The notes under the pieces were generated by a model. It did no database searches. It was not told the origin of the DNA and worked only from the letters and a program-made list of their open reading frames with translations. From Planctomycetota bacterium (GTDB lineage: Bacteria > Planctomycetota > Phycisphaerae > Phycisphaerales > SM1A02), in the NCBI GenBank assembly GCA_022568135.1, contig JADFFQ010000005.1:1-64000 (forward strand): DNA of 64,000 nt. The letters run 5' to 3'. Of the stretch, positions 43,789 through 53,687 are shown piece after piece (position 1 is the first letter of the stretch; each line of letters opens with the position of its first letter). The position numbers and the translations under genes were made by a program.

Positions 43789-45078
43789 TCAGTTCTCAAC
43801 CAAGCGGTAGATTCGGCCGGTCCCGCCCCCGCGCCCGTCAGCGCTGTCGAAGGCGCAGATGTACAGCTCGCCGTCCGGTCCTTCGCCAAAGGAGCTGATG
43901 AAGACGGGCGGGCGCGGCGTGAAGATCTCGCGGTGAGCGGCGACCCGGCCGTCGGCATAGCGCAACGCCCAGATTCGGCCGGTCACGTAGTCGGCGTAGA
44001 TATACGCGCCCTTCAAGCCCGCCAGCCGATCGCCGCGATACACGTATCCGCCGGTGACCGATAGGCCGATGACCCGGCGCCCGCTGCGCTGCGGATACTC
44101 CACCACCGGATCAATCAGTGGGCCAGTTGATTCGCCGCTCCTGAACGGGTGCGCACCCTCGCGGATATTCCAGCCGTAGTTGCCGCCTTTGACGATCAGG
44201 TCAATTTCTTCCCAGGCGTTCTGCCCGACATCGCCGGCCCACAGGTCCCCGGTTTCTCGATCGAAGCTCATCCGCCAGACGTTGCGCAGCCCGTAGGCCC
44301 AGATTTCGCCACGGGCGCCCGGTTGGTTCACAAACGGGTTGTCTTTCGGAATGGCGTAGGGGCGGCCGTTCTCTTGGTGATCAACGTCAATGCGTAGGAT
44401 CGTGCCCAGCAGCGTGGAGAGGTCCTGACCGCTTCCCAAGGGATCGTTGGCCAGGCCGCCGTCGCCAAGACTGAGGTATACATACCCATCGGGACCAAAC
44501 AGCACGGTTGCGCCGTTGTGGTTGCCCCAGGGCTGCTCGACTTGGAGGATCACCTGCTCGGAGGCGGGGTCGGCCTGATCGGGATCATCCGCGCTGACAG
44601 TGAACCGCGAGAGCACCCCGCGCCGCGGCCGCGATGCTGAGTAGTAGACAAACAGATGGCCGTTCTTTCGGTACTGCGGATGGAACGCCAGGGCCAGCAG
44701 CCCCTCCTCGTTGTGCCCCTCAGGTGGCGGCCCGCGAACGATGGACCGGATGTCGAGAAAGACCCTAGCGGCCTTGACGTCAGGTCGACTCTCAAACACA
44801 CGAATCCTGCCGGCCTGCTCAACCACGAACAGCCGATTCGAACCGTCGCCGGCATGGGTGAGGAACACGGGCCGCAAGAACCTGAGCCTGGGAAATGCTC
44901 GGGACAGTCTGACGGTGGGCAGCGACTGCGAGGCCGTTGCACCCTCCGGCTGCGTTGCCTGTGCCGCTTCGGCCTGGGAAGGCTCATCACCGTCAGCGCA
45001 AGCGCTGACGACACTTCCCAGCACACATATGAAGACGCAAGGGCCCACGCCCAAGAGCCTCGCGCGGTTCATTTGCAT
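43789..45078 (-). CDS. PQQ-dependent sugar dehydrogenase-like lipoprotein
   Basis: About 429 aa from the ATG at 45078 (an ATG at 45072 or TTG at 45093 also possible). A signal peptide with lipobox VSAC indicates an envelope lipoprotein. The six-bladed glucose/sorbosone dehydrogenase propeller is recognisable: EEGLLALAFHPQY, HNGATVLFGPDGYVYLSLGDGG, AYGLRNVWRMSFDRETGDLWAGDVGQNAWEEID and GGNYGWNIREG. His and Arg residues in HNGA and LRNVWR are those used to hold PQQ and calcium in the family. It likely oxidises a sugar in the periplasm. Confidence 0.88.
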   Translation of the reverse strand: MQMNRARLLGVGPCVFICVLGSVVSACADGDEPSQAEAAQATQPEGATASQSLPTVRLSRAFPRLRFLRPVFLTHAGDGSNRLFVVEQAGRIRVFESRPDVKAARVFLDIRSIVRGPPPEGHNEEGLLALAFHPQYRKNGHLFVYYSASRPRRGVLSRFTVSADDPDQADPASEQVILQVEQPWGNHNGATVLFGPDGYVYLSLGDGGLANDPLGSGQDLSTLLGTILRIDVDHQENGRPYAIPKDNPFVNQPGARGEIWAYGLRNVWRMSFDRETGDLWAGDVGQNAWEEIDLIVKGGNYGWNIREGAHPFRSGESTGPLIDPVVEYPQRSGRRVIGLSVTGGYVYRGDRLAGLKGAYIYADYVTGRIWALRYADGRVAAHREIFTPRPPVFISSFGEGPDGELYICAFDSADGRGGGTGRIYRLVEN

Positions 45079-45201
45079 CACGCTGGTCAACAATGACTAC
45101 TCCGATCGGTCTCCGCAAGCCGAAATCCATCCCAGGCCGCCCGTCAACACCGAGCGCGCTGAGACGATGTCGGACCATCGTAGGGGATCAGACCGCCCGA
45201 T

Positions 45202-47757
45202 TCATGGCAAGACGTCAAGCGTCATCGGCTCCGCTGGTTCACGAAACCGCCCAGTCTGAAGGGTCCCATCCTGGTCGATCTCGATCCAGCAGGCGCCGTC
45301 GCGGGCGGTGACCAGCCGCTGCCCGGCCGCGAGCGGCTGCTCCCACGCCCCTTTGGTACGATCCCAACGCGTCCAACCCGTCGATTGCATGACCACCTCC
45401 GCGCCGACCCGCTGGGTGAACTCTGCCGCCAGATCATGGTGACTGCCATGATGCGGCAACTCGAGGATGCACGCGTCAAGATCGTCATCGCAATTCAAGA
45501 GGATCTCCATCGCCTTGCGTTGAATGTCGCCGCACAGCAGGACGTGCCGGCCGGCCGCCTCGATGCGGATCACCATCGAGCCGTCGTTCACACGCGCGTA
45601 CTGTGCCTGCCCAACCGGATGCAGCCACTTCCAGCGCGACGAACCAAACGTCCGAGCATCCCCCTGGACCACGCTCGATACCGAGACAGAGCGGTCCCAT
45701 AGTTCGTCGAGCAGAAACGCAACCGGGCCGAGCCGATCCGCCCCGGCGGCTTCGAGGAACTGCGGCGTCACCAGGACCTCACCGACGTTGAAGTCATCAA
45801 CGATCTCCAGCACGGCTGAATAGTGATCGAAGTTCGGATGACTGATGACGACGGCCTCAACCGACCGCACACCGAGGCGGCGCATGGCAGGGACGATGGA
45901 TCGCCGGCCGGCATTCAGGTTGGCGCTCGAACCTGCGTCAAACAGGACCGTACTGCCGCCGCTGCGCAGGACGTAGCACGATCCATCGCCCACTGCGAGC
46001 ATGTCAATCCGAAGCGCCGGCGACCGCCCTAAAGGCAGCATCGGCCAGCAGAGCCAGAGCACCATCGCCAGGGCGGCCAGTCCAAGCAGCCGCCGCTGCC
46101 ATCGCAAGCGGTGCATGATCAGCCCGCATACCCAGGCCAGAGCGAGCAGCGACCAGATCGCCGACGGGTATGGGACATGAACAAACGATCCCGGTACCGC
46201 GTCGATGCCGTCAACAATCGCGATCAAGACATCGGCACAGATCATCAGTGGCAGACCCAGAAGCAGCGCGGCGCTTGGCAACACCACGGCCAGCACCATC
46301 TTCACGTATCCCACCGCCAGCAAGACCGCGACAATCGGGACCGCAATCACCGTGAGTGGAACAGCGAGGGGAGAGATCGTGCCGAAGTAATACATCTGCA
46401 TCGGAGTCGCGATGAGCCAGGCGGTCACGGCCACGGCCACCGCGGAACAGAGCCATTGGCCGACCATCTTTCGGGATGACGACGCGAGCCGGTCAGGCAC
46501 GCCAAACAACCGCCGTCGCACCACGGGCTGCAGGTGAACCAAGCCGAGCACCACCCCGAAGCTGAGTTGAAACCCAGCGGTAAACAGTTGATCCGGGCGC
46601 CACAACAACAGGACGATCGCGCTAAGCGCGACCAGCCCGCTGACGCGAATCCGCCGGCCGAAGGCAAGCCCGAGGCTGGCGACGATGGTCATCACCCCCG
46701 CCCGCAGGACCGGCATCCTGACTTCCACCAAGACGAGATACGCCAGCACCACCGCAATCAGCAGCCAACCGTGCCAGCGTTGGTAATGCCCGCCCAGTCG
46801 GGCCAGCAACAGCACAAAGCCGGCCAACACACCCAGATGTAAACCGGAGATGGCCAGCAGGTGCGCGAGCCCCACCCGCCGAAATGATTCGCCCACACCG
46901 TCGAGCTCGGGTCCACGCCGGCCCAAGAGGAGCGCTGACAGTAATGCGTCGCGCTTGGTCCGATCGGTTTCCGGGAGGTCCGACAGCAGCCACCCGCCGG
47001 CCCGTCGCCGAAATGCATCGCGCCACTTGAGCAGGTCACCATGTACGCTGTTTCGATTGCCCGGCATCACCGTGAGCAGATCGCGCTGCTCGACGCTCAG
47101 CACACCGGCCTGGCCGAGCGATCTGGCGTACCGTTGGTAGTCAAACTCGCCCGGGTTCCTTGGAGCAGCCAAACGATGCAGCCACCCGGTGGCCTCGACC
47201 CGATCACCGGCGTGGAAGGGAGCGACTGTCTGTTCCACTCGCACGAGCACCTTGCCCCGAACCGGCGCCCCCCGGCCGTCGCGCGACACCGTCGCATCGA
47301 CTCGCAGCGGGAAGTACGTCGCCGGTGGACGATAATCGAATTGGGCCATCGAACCGGCTGAGCGATCGCGTAACACAGGCGGTCCCAGCGCTTCCCCGCG
47401 GACCCGCACGAGCGTCGCTTGGTCGCCCAGCCTTGCGGCGAGATCGGCCTCGGGCACGTAGTGGTGGCGAAGAGTCAGCCAAGCTGCCCCGAAACTGACC
47501 GTCGCGACTGCGATCAAGCCGAGGGCCGCCCTTTGGGATGGGGGCCGGCGTTGGCGATACACCAGTCCAGCGCCGAACAATGCAAGCACTGCGATCATTA
47601 GCCACGGCCAAACCATCGGCTGCGGCTGGAACCATCCGATGGTGATGCCCGCAGCCAGACACAGGGCCAGCAGTGTTATTCTTTCGCGACGCGGCGGCGC
47701 CCCAGGCCCAGCAATAGATGGAACCCCCGGCACGGGCGAGGCGGCGTCCGGTGCCAT
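45202..47757 (-). CDS. comEC: ComEC/Rec2-type DNA uptake channel protein
   Basis: 851 aa. N-terminal membrane segments and an OB-like DUF4131 region come first, then the competence domain (LLAISGLHLGVLAGFVLLLARLG) with many transmembrane helices. A C-terminal metallo-beta-lactamase-like domain starts near LRIDMLAVGDGSCYVLRSG. Its metal motif reads VISHPNFDHYSA, so the usual HxDxDH/HxHxDH has Asn at one site. ComEC carries single-stranded DNA across the inner membrane in transformation. It overlaps no neighbour; holB is divergent. Confidence 0.92.
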   Translation of the reverse strand: MAPDAASPVPGVPSIAGPGAPPRRERITLLALCLAAGITIGWFQPQPMVWPWLMIAVLALFGAGLVYRQRRPPSQRAALGLIAVATVSFGAAWLTLRHHYVPEADLAARLGDQATLVRVRGEALGPPVLRDRSAGSMAQFDYRPPATYFPLRVDATVSRDGRGAPVRGKVLVRVEQTVAPFHAGDRVEATGWLHRLAAPRNPGEFDYQRYARSLGQAGVLSVEQRDLLTVMPGNRNSVHGDLLKWRDAFRRRAGGWLLSDLPETDRTKRDALLSALLLGRRGPELDGVGESFRRVGLAHLLAISGLHLGVLAGFVLLLARLGGHYQRWHGWLLIAVVLAYLVLVEVRMPVLRAGVMTIVASLGLAFGRRIRVSGLVALSAIVLLLWRPDQLFTAGFQLSFGVVLGLVHLQPVVRRRLFGVPDRLASSSRKMVGQWLCSAVAVAVTAWLIATPMQMYYFGTISPLAVPLTVIAVPIVAVLLAVGYVKMVLAVVLPSAALLLGLPLMICADVLIAIVDGIDAVPGSFVHVPYPSAIWSLLALAWVCGLIMHRLRWQRRLLGLAALAMVLWLCWPMLPLGRSPALRIDMLAVGDGSCYVLRSGGSTVLFDAGSSANLNAGRRSIVPAMRRLGVRSVEAVVISHPNFDHYSAVLEIVDDFNVGEVLVTPQFLEAAGADRLGPVAFLLDELWDRSVSVSSVVQGDARTFGSSRWKWLHPVGQAQYARVNDGSMVIRIEAAGRHVLLCGDIQRKAMEILLNCDDDLDACILELPHHGSHHDLAAEFTQRVGAEVVMQSTGWTRWDRTKGAWEQPLAAGQRLVTARDGACWIEIDQDGTLQTGRFREPAEPMTLDVLP

Positions 47758-47894
47758 GTTGTGCCATCGTCGGCCGAAGTGCCCTGTGGTGCAAGCGCTG
47801 CTCGATCAAACCTGCCGGCCGGGGCCCGGGGCCGCTATCCTTGCCGTGCGGACCCGAATCAGATTTCTTCACAGCGAGCGCCTGGCAGCAACCC

Positions 47895-48995
47895 ATGCAG
47901 CGCATCCTTGGCCAGACACGAGCGATCGAAACGCTCGCCACAGCACTGCGCTGCGGGCGGCTTCAGCATGCGTGGATCTTCGCCGGCCCGCGCGGGGTTG
48001 GGAAATTCACCACCGCGATCGAGTTTGCAAAGATACTCCTCGACCCCAACGCGGCGGTGGATCCTTCCGGGGCGCTCGCAGCCGATCCGCAGAGCGAGAC
48101 CACGCGCCTGATCAAGGCCCGAGCACACCCCGACCTTCACCTGATCTACAAGGAGCTGGCGCTCTATTCCGAGAACCCAGATATTCGTGACCGCAAGTTA
48201 CAGAACATCCCACTGGACGTGCTCCGCGAGCACATGATCGGCGGGCGTACAGGCGACAACCGATTCCATGAGCCGGCCGTGTACAAAACGGCGGTGCTGG
48301 GCCACGGCAAGGTGTTCATCATCGACGAAGCGGAGTTGCTCGCATACGGGAGCAACGAGGCCCAGAACGCCCTACTCAAGACGCTCGAAGAACCTCCTCC
48401 TCGGACCTATATCTTCCTGATCACCAACCGGCCGCAGCGCCTGCTTCTGACGATCCGCAGCCGCTGCCAGCATGTGCAGTTCACGCCGCTGGATGCAGAG
48501 GCGATGGCAGCCTGGTCTCAACGGGCGGCGCTCGGCCTCGACGAAGACGAACGGGCCTGGATTGAGCGGTTCTGCGAGGGATCGCCAGGAATGGCCCAAC
48601 TCGCGGCCGACTACGGCTTCTGCCGCTGGCAGATGGCATTGGAACCGATGCTCGACGAACTCCAGCAAGGTTCGTTTCCAACCGAGATGGGGCAGATCAT
48701 GGCCGAGCTCATCGAGACATTCGCAACCTCATGGGTCAAGCAACACGAAAACGCCAGCAAGGACGCTGCGAACAAGGATGGGGCCAGGCATCTCCTGGCG
48801 ATCCTGGCCGCCCATGCTCGCCGGCGACTTACCAGCCGCATCGACGAGGATGAGGACCCGACAACCTGGTTGGAAGTGATCGACCTTCTGCGCGAAGCCG
48901 AGCGGCAGCTTGACGCCAACGTGAACCTCAAGTTGCTGCTGGAGAACCTCGTTGTCCAATGGGCTGCGCTGGCTGCCGAACCGGTCCGCTCATGA
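47895..48995 (+). CDS. holB: DNA polymerase III delta' subunit-like clamp loader
   Basis: 366 aa from the ATG at 47895; the upstream part of the frame is not coding. The AAA+ core has RLQHAWIFAGPRGVGKFTTAIEFA (Walker A), VFIIDEAELL (Walker B), EAQNALLKTLEEPPPRTYIFLITN and TIRSRCQ (sensor/SRC motif). The zinc-binding Cys cluster of DnaX is absent, which fits delta'. A charged C-terminus forms the helical collar. It ends overlapping the lgt gene tail-to-tail by 6 bp. Confidence 0.88.
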   Translation: MQRILGQTRAIETLATALRCGRLQHAWIFAGPRGVGKFTTAIEFAKILLDPNAAVDPSGALAADPQSETTRLIKARAHPDLHLIYKELALYSENPDIRDRKLQNIPLDVLREHMIGGRTGDNRFHEPAVYKTAVLGHGKVFIIDEAELLAYGSNEAQNALLKTLEEPPPRTYIFLITNRPQRLLLTIRSRCQHVQFTPLDAEAMAAWSQRAALGLDEDERAWIERFCEGSPGMAQLAADYGFCRWQMALEPMLDELQQGSFPTEMGQIMAELIETFATSWVKQHENASKDAANKDGARHLLAILAAHARRRLTSRIDEDEDPTTWLEVIDLLREAERQLDANVNLKLLLENLVVQWAALAAEPVRS

Positions 48996-50051
48996 CCGGC
49001 CATCGTTCGCGGTGCGCAACTTCATCAGGCCGCCGATCGGGTCAACCTGACGGCGAGCACAGACAATCAGCCCCACGATCCCGACGGCGACCATCAGAAG
49101 ACTCAACACCTGCCCCCGCGATACATCCCCCAACGCCGTGGCCAGCACCGGCACACCTTCATCCGGCTGGCGGACCAACTCCGTCGCGATCCGCATCACG
49201 CCATAGCCAATCAGGAACCACGCACCGATGACGCCGGGCTTGCGCGGGCCCAACCACAGCAGCGCAAGAAATCCCATCAGAACCGGCCCGTCGGTGATGG
49301 CCTGAAGAATCTGCGACGGATAGTACGCGGTCAGCAGGGGCGTGAGCGTCTCGGTCACCTGGGCGTTGCCGGCCCGTGCAGCCTCGATGATATTGCCGTA
49401 GAACGTCTCGTCGCCGGGCACGATTCCGCGCAGGCCGTCAAGCTTCTCGTGGAGGCGCGGAAGGTCGGAGGTAAGGATTTCCTGCGGATACTTCACACTC
49501 CACCACGGCGGCTCCGCTTGCATCTTTTCGGGCAGCGCGCGGCCCCACAGCTCGGCGTTGACGAAATTCGCCAGCCGTCCAAGAAACAAGCCCGGCAAGG
49601 CAGCGAACGCGCCCACATCGAAGAGATGTAAAGGCGAGATGCGGTGGCGCCGGCCGAACAGCCAGCACGCGATGATGACGCCAAGAATCCCACCATGGCT
49701 GGCCATGCCGCCGCGATTGATCGCCACAAGGCCCCAAAATGGGAATTGTGTGCTGAAGTCCCACAGCAGTGGTTGATCGTAGAACAAGACATACCCGAGG
49801 CGCCCGCCAACCAGCACTCCCAAGATGACGTAGATCATCAAGTCGCCCACCGCGTTGGTGGGAATGTTGCTGCGCCCCGTACCGCCAAGCCGGCGAATCA
49901 GCAGCCACGCGATCCCAAAGCCGGCCAGGTACGCCAATCCGTACCACCGGATCCCGTCGGGAACGAACGGAAGGGCCTGCCACGACGCCGGGAACTCGAT
50001 GGCAAACGGATCAAGCCGGTGCAGATACGCTTCAGCGAGGAAGATCGTCAT
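48990..50051 (-). CDS. lgt: Prolipoprotein diacylglyceryl transferase
   Basis: 353 aa from the ATG at 50051. The signature GRLANFVNAELWG is complete, with the conserved His-Gly in GGMASHGGILG and GRLGYVLFYD. Seven hydrophobic segments are visible. It transfers diacylglycerol to the lipobox Cys of prolipoproteins such as those in this window. Compared with E. coli there is an insertion of about 60 residues (EPPWWSVKYPQEILTSDLPRL...) after the signature. Confidence 0.93.
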   Translation of the reverse strand: MTIFLAEAYLHRLDPFAIEFPASWQALPFVPDGIRWYGLAYLAGFGIAWLLIRRLGGTGRSNIPTNAVGDLMIYVILGVLVGGRLGYVLFYDQPLLWDFSTQFPFWGLVAINRGGMASHGGILGVIIACWLFGRRHRISPLHLFDVGAFAALPGLFLGRLANFVNAELWGRALPEKMQAEPPWWSVKYPQEILTSDLPRLHEKLDGLRGIVPGDETFYGNIIEAARAGNAQVTETLTPLLTAYYPSQILQAITDGPVLMGFLALLWLGPRKPGVIGAWFLIGYGVMRIATELVRQPDEGVPVLATALGDVSRGQVLSLLMVAVGIVGLIVCARRQVDPIGGLMKLRTANDGRS

Positions 50052-50169
50052 GACGATAGCGCTCGATGGAGGGGACGCCCCTTGTGATAGCGTATCAGGA
50101 TCAGTCGCGGCAGTTGTGTCGCCAGGCGCAGGCGAGCGCGGCGACCGGACCCAGGAGACCGTTGAGAAT

Positions 50170-51294
50170 ATGACCGCCAAACCAACGAAATTGCCGCCCA
50201 ACCAACACGGGGCACGGTCCGCGCCGTCGGAGTTCCAGGGCCAGGCCAAGCCAGGCGATTTGACGCCTGCACTGAATGTGCTGCTGGCCGGAGCGACACT
50301 TTCGGCCGACGAAGCCGCCGCCGCGTTCGAGGCGATCATGTCGGGTCAGGCGCACGACGGCGAGATCGGCGCACTGCTGGCCCTGCTGGCCACTCATGCT
50401 CCGACCGCCGATGAAATCCTTGGCGCCGCCGGTGTCATGCGCAGCCATGTTGATGCGGTGCGATCGTCTTGTGATCCGTCTCAGATTGTGGACACCGCGG
50501 GTACCGGCGGGGCGCCCAAGACATTCAACGTTTCGACCGCCGCAGCCATCATCGCCGCCGCCGCTGGGGCCACCGTGGCCAAGCACGGCAACCGATCACG
50601 GACAGGCCGAGGCTCGGCGGAGGTGCTCGCGCAGCTCGGCGTCAACGTTGACGCCGATCGGGACACGCAGGCGCGATGCCTGGAACAGGCCGGCATCTGC
50701 TTTTGCTTCGCCATTCATCATCATCCCGCGGCGAAGTACGCCATGCCCGTGCGTCTGGCCCTGGGATTCCCCACGATCTTCAATCTGCTGGGGCCGCTGA
50801 CCAACCCCGCCGGCGCCCGTCGGCAGCTCATGGGCGTCTACGACCGCCGGTTCCTGAAACCGATCGCCCAGGCCTTGGTCGCCCTCGGCGCCGTCCGCGC
50901 CATCGTCGTCCACAGCGACGACGGCCTGGATGAGCTATCGATCTCAGCCCCGACCCGGCTCGTGCATGTGTCCGATGGTCAGCTCGCTGAGCAAACCGTC
51001 GATCCCCGATCGCTGGGGCTATCACCTGCTGACCGTGAAACTGTCCTGGCCGTCGACCTGGAACATGCGACGGCGATGATACGCAGCGTCATCGAAGGCA
51101 CGGAAACCGGCCCGCCGCGCGACATGGCGCTGCTCAATACCGCCGCGACATTGCTTGTCGCCGACAAGGCCGCTTCGCTTGAACAAGGCCTGCAACTGGC
51201 CGCCCGGGCGATCGACTCCGGCGCGGCGGCGGACACGCTTGGGCGTTTGGTGGAATTGTCGAATGAAGAACCCCCCGGCGGAGCCGGGGGCTAA
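50170..51294 (+). CDS. trpD: Anthranilate phosphoribosyltransferase
   Basis: 374 aa from the ATG at 50170. The PRPP-binding loop DTAGTGGAPKTFNVSTAAAI has Ala-Pro where many homologues have Asp after GTGG, and KHGNRSRTGRGSAEVL binds anthranilate. NLLGPLTNP and the TrpD C-terminal helices are present. The product is phosphoribosyl anthranilate in tryptophan synthesis. No other trp gene is adjacent. It is divergent from lgt, 118 bp apart. The last codons form a GC hairpin. Confidence 0.93.
   Translation: MTAKPTKLPPNQHGARSAPSEFQGQAKPGDLTPALNVLLAGATLSADEAAAAFEAIMSGQAHDGEIGALLALLATHAPTADEILGAAGVMRSHVDAVRSSCDPSQIVDTAGTGGAPKTFNVSTAAAIIAAAAGATVAKHGNRSRTGRGSAEVLAQLGVNVDADRDTQARCLEQAGICFCFAIHHHPAAKYAMPVRLALGFPTIFNLLGPLTNPAGARRQLMGVYDRRFLKPIAQALVALGAVRAIVVHSDDGLDELSISAPTRLVHVSDGQLAEQTVDPRSLGLSPADRETVLAVDLEHATAMIRSVIEGTETGPPRDMALLNTAATLLVADKAASLEQGLQLAARAIDSGAAADTLGRLVELSNEEPPGGAGG
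51272..51290 (+). terminator. Hairpin at the trpD 3' end
   Basis: CCCCCGGC-GGA-GCCGGGGG is an 8-bp perfect stem with a 3-nt loop inside the last codons of trpD. No T run follows, so it may be a weak terminator or an mRNA-stabilising hairpin. Confidence 0.5.
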
Positions 51295-51372
51295 GGAGGA
51301 CGCGTTGCGGCGATCGGCGTCTCGCTCATCGCTGATCTCATCACTCATCGCACATCACGCATCACACATCGC

Positions 51373-52554
51373 TCAGGGCTGCGCCGAAAGCAGCATCGCG
51401 CGGTGTAGAACAACGTGATCCTGGATGGGGCCGTTTGATCCCTCGGTGATTTCGATGGTCAGTTGCGAGCCGTGCAGGGCGATGCCGATCGATACGGTGG
51501 GGTGCTCGGCATTGAGCCGGGCGCGAAACGCCTCTTGTTCATCATCTCGAATCACGAGTTCGCAATCGCCCCACGACCGTGCCATGCGTGACAGGCGAGC
51601 TTCGGCCGAGAAATACATCGGACCCGATACCAAGTCATAGCGAACCGTGACGGGCCCACGGAACTCCACCCGCGACAGCCCAAGGGGGGCGAAGTCATCC
51701 AAGGCTCTCGGCGGAGGCACAACGTATCGCGTCGGCGGCCCCTGCACCCGTGTCGGCGAAAGTGCGGCAAACGGGCTCAACGCCTCGGGATCGAACAGCA
51801 CCGCAGCCAACGCCGACAGCGGCACCTGCTTCGGCTGCTGCTCAGTAAGAAAGGGCAGGCCGACGAGTTGAACGAACCCATCATCGCCGAGCACGATGCG
51901 GGCGACATCGACCACGGTGCCGTCGGAGAGCCACAGCCGCCATCCTGTGGGTTTTCGCGGGGGCGTGATCATTCGTACAGCGGCGGCACGGCTCAGCGGT
52001 ATCTCGATGATTTGCCTCTCACCGGCCGGCACCCCATTTGACACCTCAATTGTGATGGGATCACCCAACGCCGTCACGAACCCCTCGAGCTCGTCGCCGT
52101 TGGCCAGCAGCAGGACATCCGCAGCGCGCGCCGATTTCATTGCGGGTAAGGCAGCACTCTCGGTGAACATCACCGACTCGATCCGATCCAGCGGAACCTC
52201 CATCCGGCCCAGCAAGGGGTGTATCCACACCAGCACGTCATCGGCGGGTCTGCCTCCGGAGAGCGCTTCACCAGGGAACCGCTGCCCGTCGGCCAACCGC
52301 AAGAGCCCCCCGCCCGGCGCCGCCGGGGCAGCGTCGGAATCCAGCAGAGCCACACATTGCTCGATGGCGACGGTATTCAAGCCCCCAGCTGCATCTGCAT
52401 GCACGAGCGACCGATCGTTGATTCGCACCAACCGGACCGATTGCACCTGATGGTCGCGTCTTATCAGCAAGTGCCCGTCGGAGGCGATGGCGGACGGCGC
52501 GGTCGCGGCCAGCGCCACAACGAGGCAACCCACCATGGCGGGCCGATCGCTCAT
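51373..52554 (-). CDS. Secreted NPCBM-like domain protein
   Basis: 393 aa from the ATG at 52554, which overlaps the upstream stop (ATGA) and has GAGG before it. A signal peptide (MVGCLVVALAATAPSAIAS) is followed by repeated beta modules (LDRIESVMF, LSRAAAVRM and LSALAAVLF each close a unit). The C-terminal 110 residues (FEFRGPVTVRYDLVSG-like, here VEFRGPVTVRYDLVSGPMYF...GIALHGSQLTIEITEGSNG) resemble an NPCBM carbohydrate-binding domain. It is the last gene of the long operon. Confidence 0.75.
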   Translation of the reverse strand: MSDRPAMVGCLVVALAATAPSAIASDGHLLIRRDHQVQSVRLVRINDRSLVHADAAGGLNTVAIEQCVALLDSDAAPAAPGGGLLRLADGQRFPGEALSGGRPADDVLVWIHPLLGRMEVPLDRIESVMFTESAALPAMKSARAADVLLLANGDELEGFVTALGDPITIEVSNGVPAGERQIIEIPLSRAAAVRMITPPRKPTGWRLWLSDGTVVDVARIVLGDDGFVQLVGLPFLTEQQPKQVPLSALAAVLFDPEALSPFAALSPTRVQGPPTRYVVPPPRALDDFAPLGLSRVEFRGPVTVRYDLVSGPMYFSAEARLSRMARSWGDCELVIRDDEQEAFRARLNAEHPTVSIGIALHGSQLTIEITEGSNGPIQDHVVLHRAMLLSAQP

Positions 52555-53687
52555 CACCTCTGGAAGATCGGCAGATAGCGCCTTGGCATCTGAAGGATGA
52601 TCAAGGCCATGGACGTGGCGTACGCCCCGCCGGCGTGATGGTCGAGCCATCCCCCGTTGCTGGCCTGGCGGGCAAGCAGCTCCTCTCGGACGGCCGGCCA
52701 CCACGTCTGCCAATACTCGCCGCCGGCCAGGTACATCGACTGAACGGCGTAATACTGCCCGTAGTAATAGTGGGCCTGAACAGCATTGCGTTTCCCGGGC
52801 AGTGCGGCTCGCATGAGGTATTCAAGCCCGCGAGTGATCGAGTCGTCCTCGTGGATGCCCGCGTAAAAGAGGCTGGCGATGCCGCCGGCGGTTCGGGGCC
52901 AGGCCGACCCGCCCGCTTGGAGCATGTACTTGAAGCCCCCGTCGGGATTCTGGCACCGACGCACATACTCAACCGCTCGATCGATCGTCTGCTTGGGCAC
53001 CTTGATGCCCGCATTGCGAGCCGAGCGCAGAGCCATGATCTGACAGATCGTCACCGAGATGTCGGCATCGTAGGGCACCGGGTTGTACCGCCACCCGCCC
53101 TCGTCATTCTGGGTGCCGACAATCAGATCAACAGCTTTGACCAAGGCGTCGCGGACCCGTTTGTCGCTGGGGTTCATGCCGTAGATCTCGCCCAGAAACA
53201 AGGCCGCAAAGCCGTGGCCATACATCGGCCCATGGGATGTGTCGGCGGCGAGCAGCCCGGTCTCGGTGGCGTGGGCCAACACGAACTCCAGGGCGGCCGT
53301 GACTTGATCGCCATACTCGCCGCGCCCGGGAAGATGACCATCGGACATAAATGCCAGCGCACTCAGCGCCGTGATGCCTACGTGCTTGCCGTAGCGCCCA
53401 CTGCGAAACGACCCGTCGCTATTCTGCTCACCCTTCAGATACACAAAGCCCCCGGCGATGGCTTCGTCGAGCTTCGCGGTCATCTCACCTTCGGTCGGGT
53501 TGTTCTGGGCCCCGCCGTGGGCGCGATCGACATCCGCCGGCTCTTTGACTGCCGGCTCAACTATCGGAGGGTCCGCGTCAGGCGCCTCCCGATCTGCCCG
53601 TCCACTTGTCGCCGGCACAAGCATCGCGCAACTCAGGGTGCTGACCCAGATTCGAGTCATGGAGGTTATTGCAAGGAGCCGCTTCAC
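52554..53687 (-). CDS. Secreted prenyltransferase/squalene-cyclase-repeat protein
   Basis: 377 aa from a GTG overlapping the previous stop. A signal peptide precedes an alpha/alpha-barrel of QxxDGxW-like repeats: QNSDGSFRSG, TQNDEGGWRYN, CQNPDGGFKYM and QASNGGWLD. No DxDD catalytic motif of cyclases is seen, so a binding rather than catalytic role is likely. Such genes commonly accompany Bat-type VWA operons in planctomycetes. Confidence 0.85.
   Translation of the reverse strand: MKRLLAITSMTRIWVSTLSCAMLVPATSGRADREAPDADPPIVEPAVKEPADVDRAHGGAQNNPTEGEMTAKLDEAIAGGFVYLKGEQNSDGSFRSGRYGKHVGITALSALAFMSDGHLPGRGEYGDQVTAALEFVLAHATETGLLAADTSHGPMYGHGFAALFLGEIYGMNPSDKRVRDALVKAVDLIVGTQNDEGGWRYNPVPYDADISVTICQIMALRSARNAGIKVPKQTIDRAVEYVRRCQNPDGGFKYMLQAGGSAWPRTAGGIASLFYAGIHEDDSITRGLEYLMRAALPGKRNAVQAHYYYGQYYAVQSMYLAGGEYWQTWWPAVREELLARQASNGGWLDHHAGGAYATSMALIILQMPRRYLPIFQR

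Noticed and set aside
51330-51375. CATCAC-like short degenerate repeats after trpD
   Set aside because: Too short and irregular to define a functional repeat.
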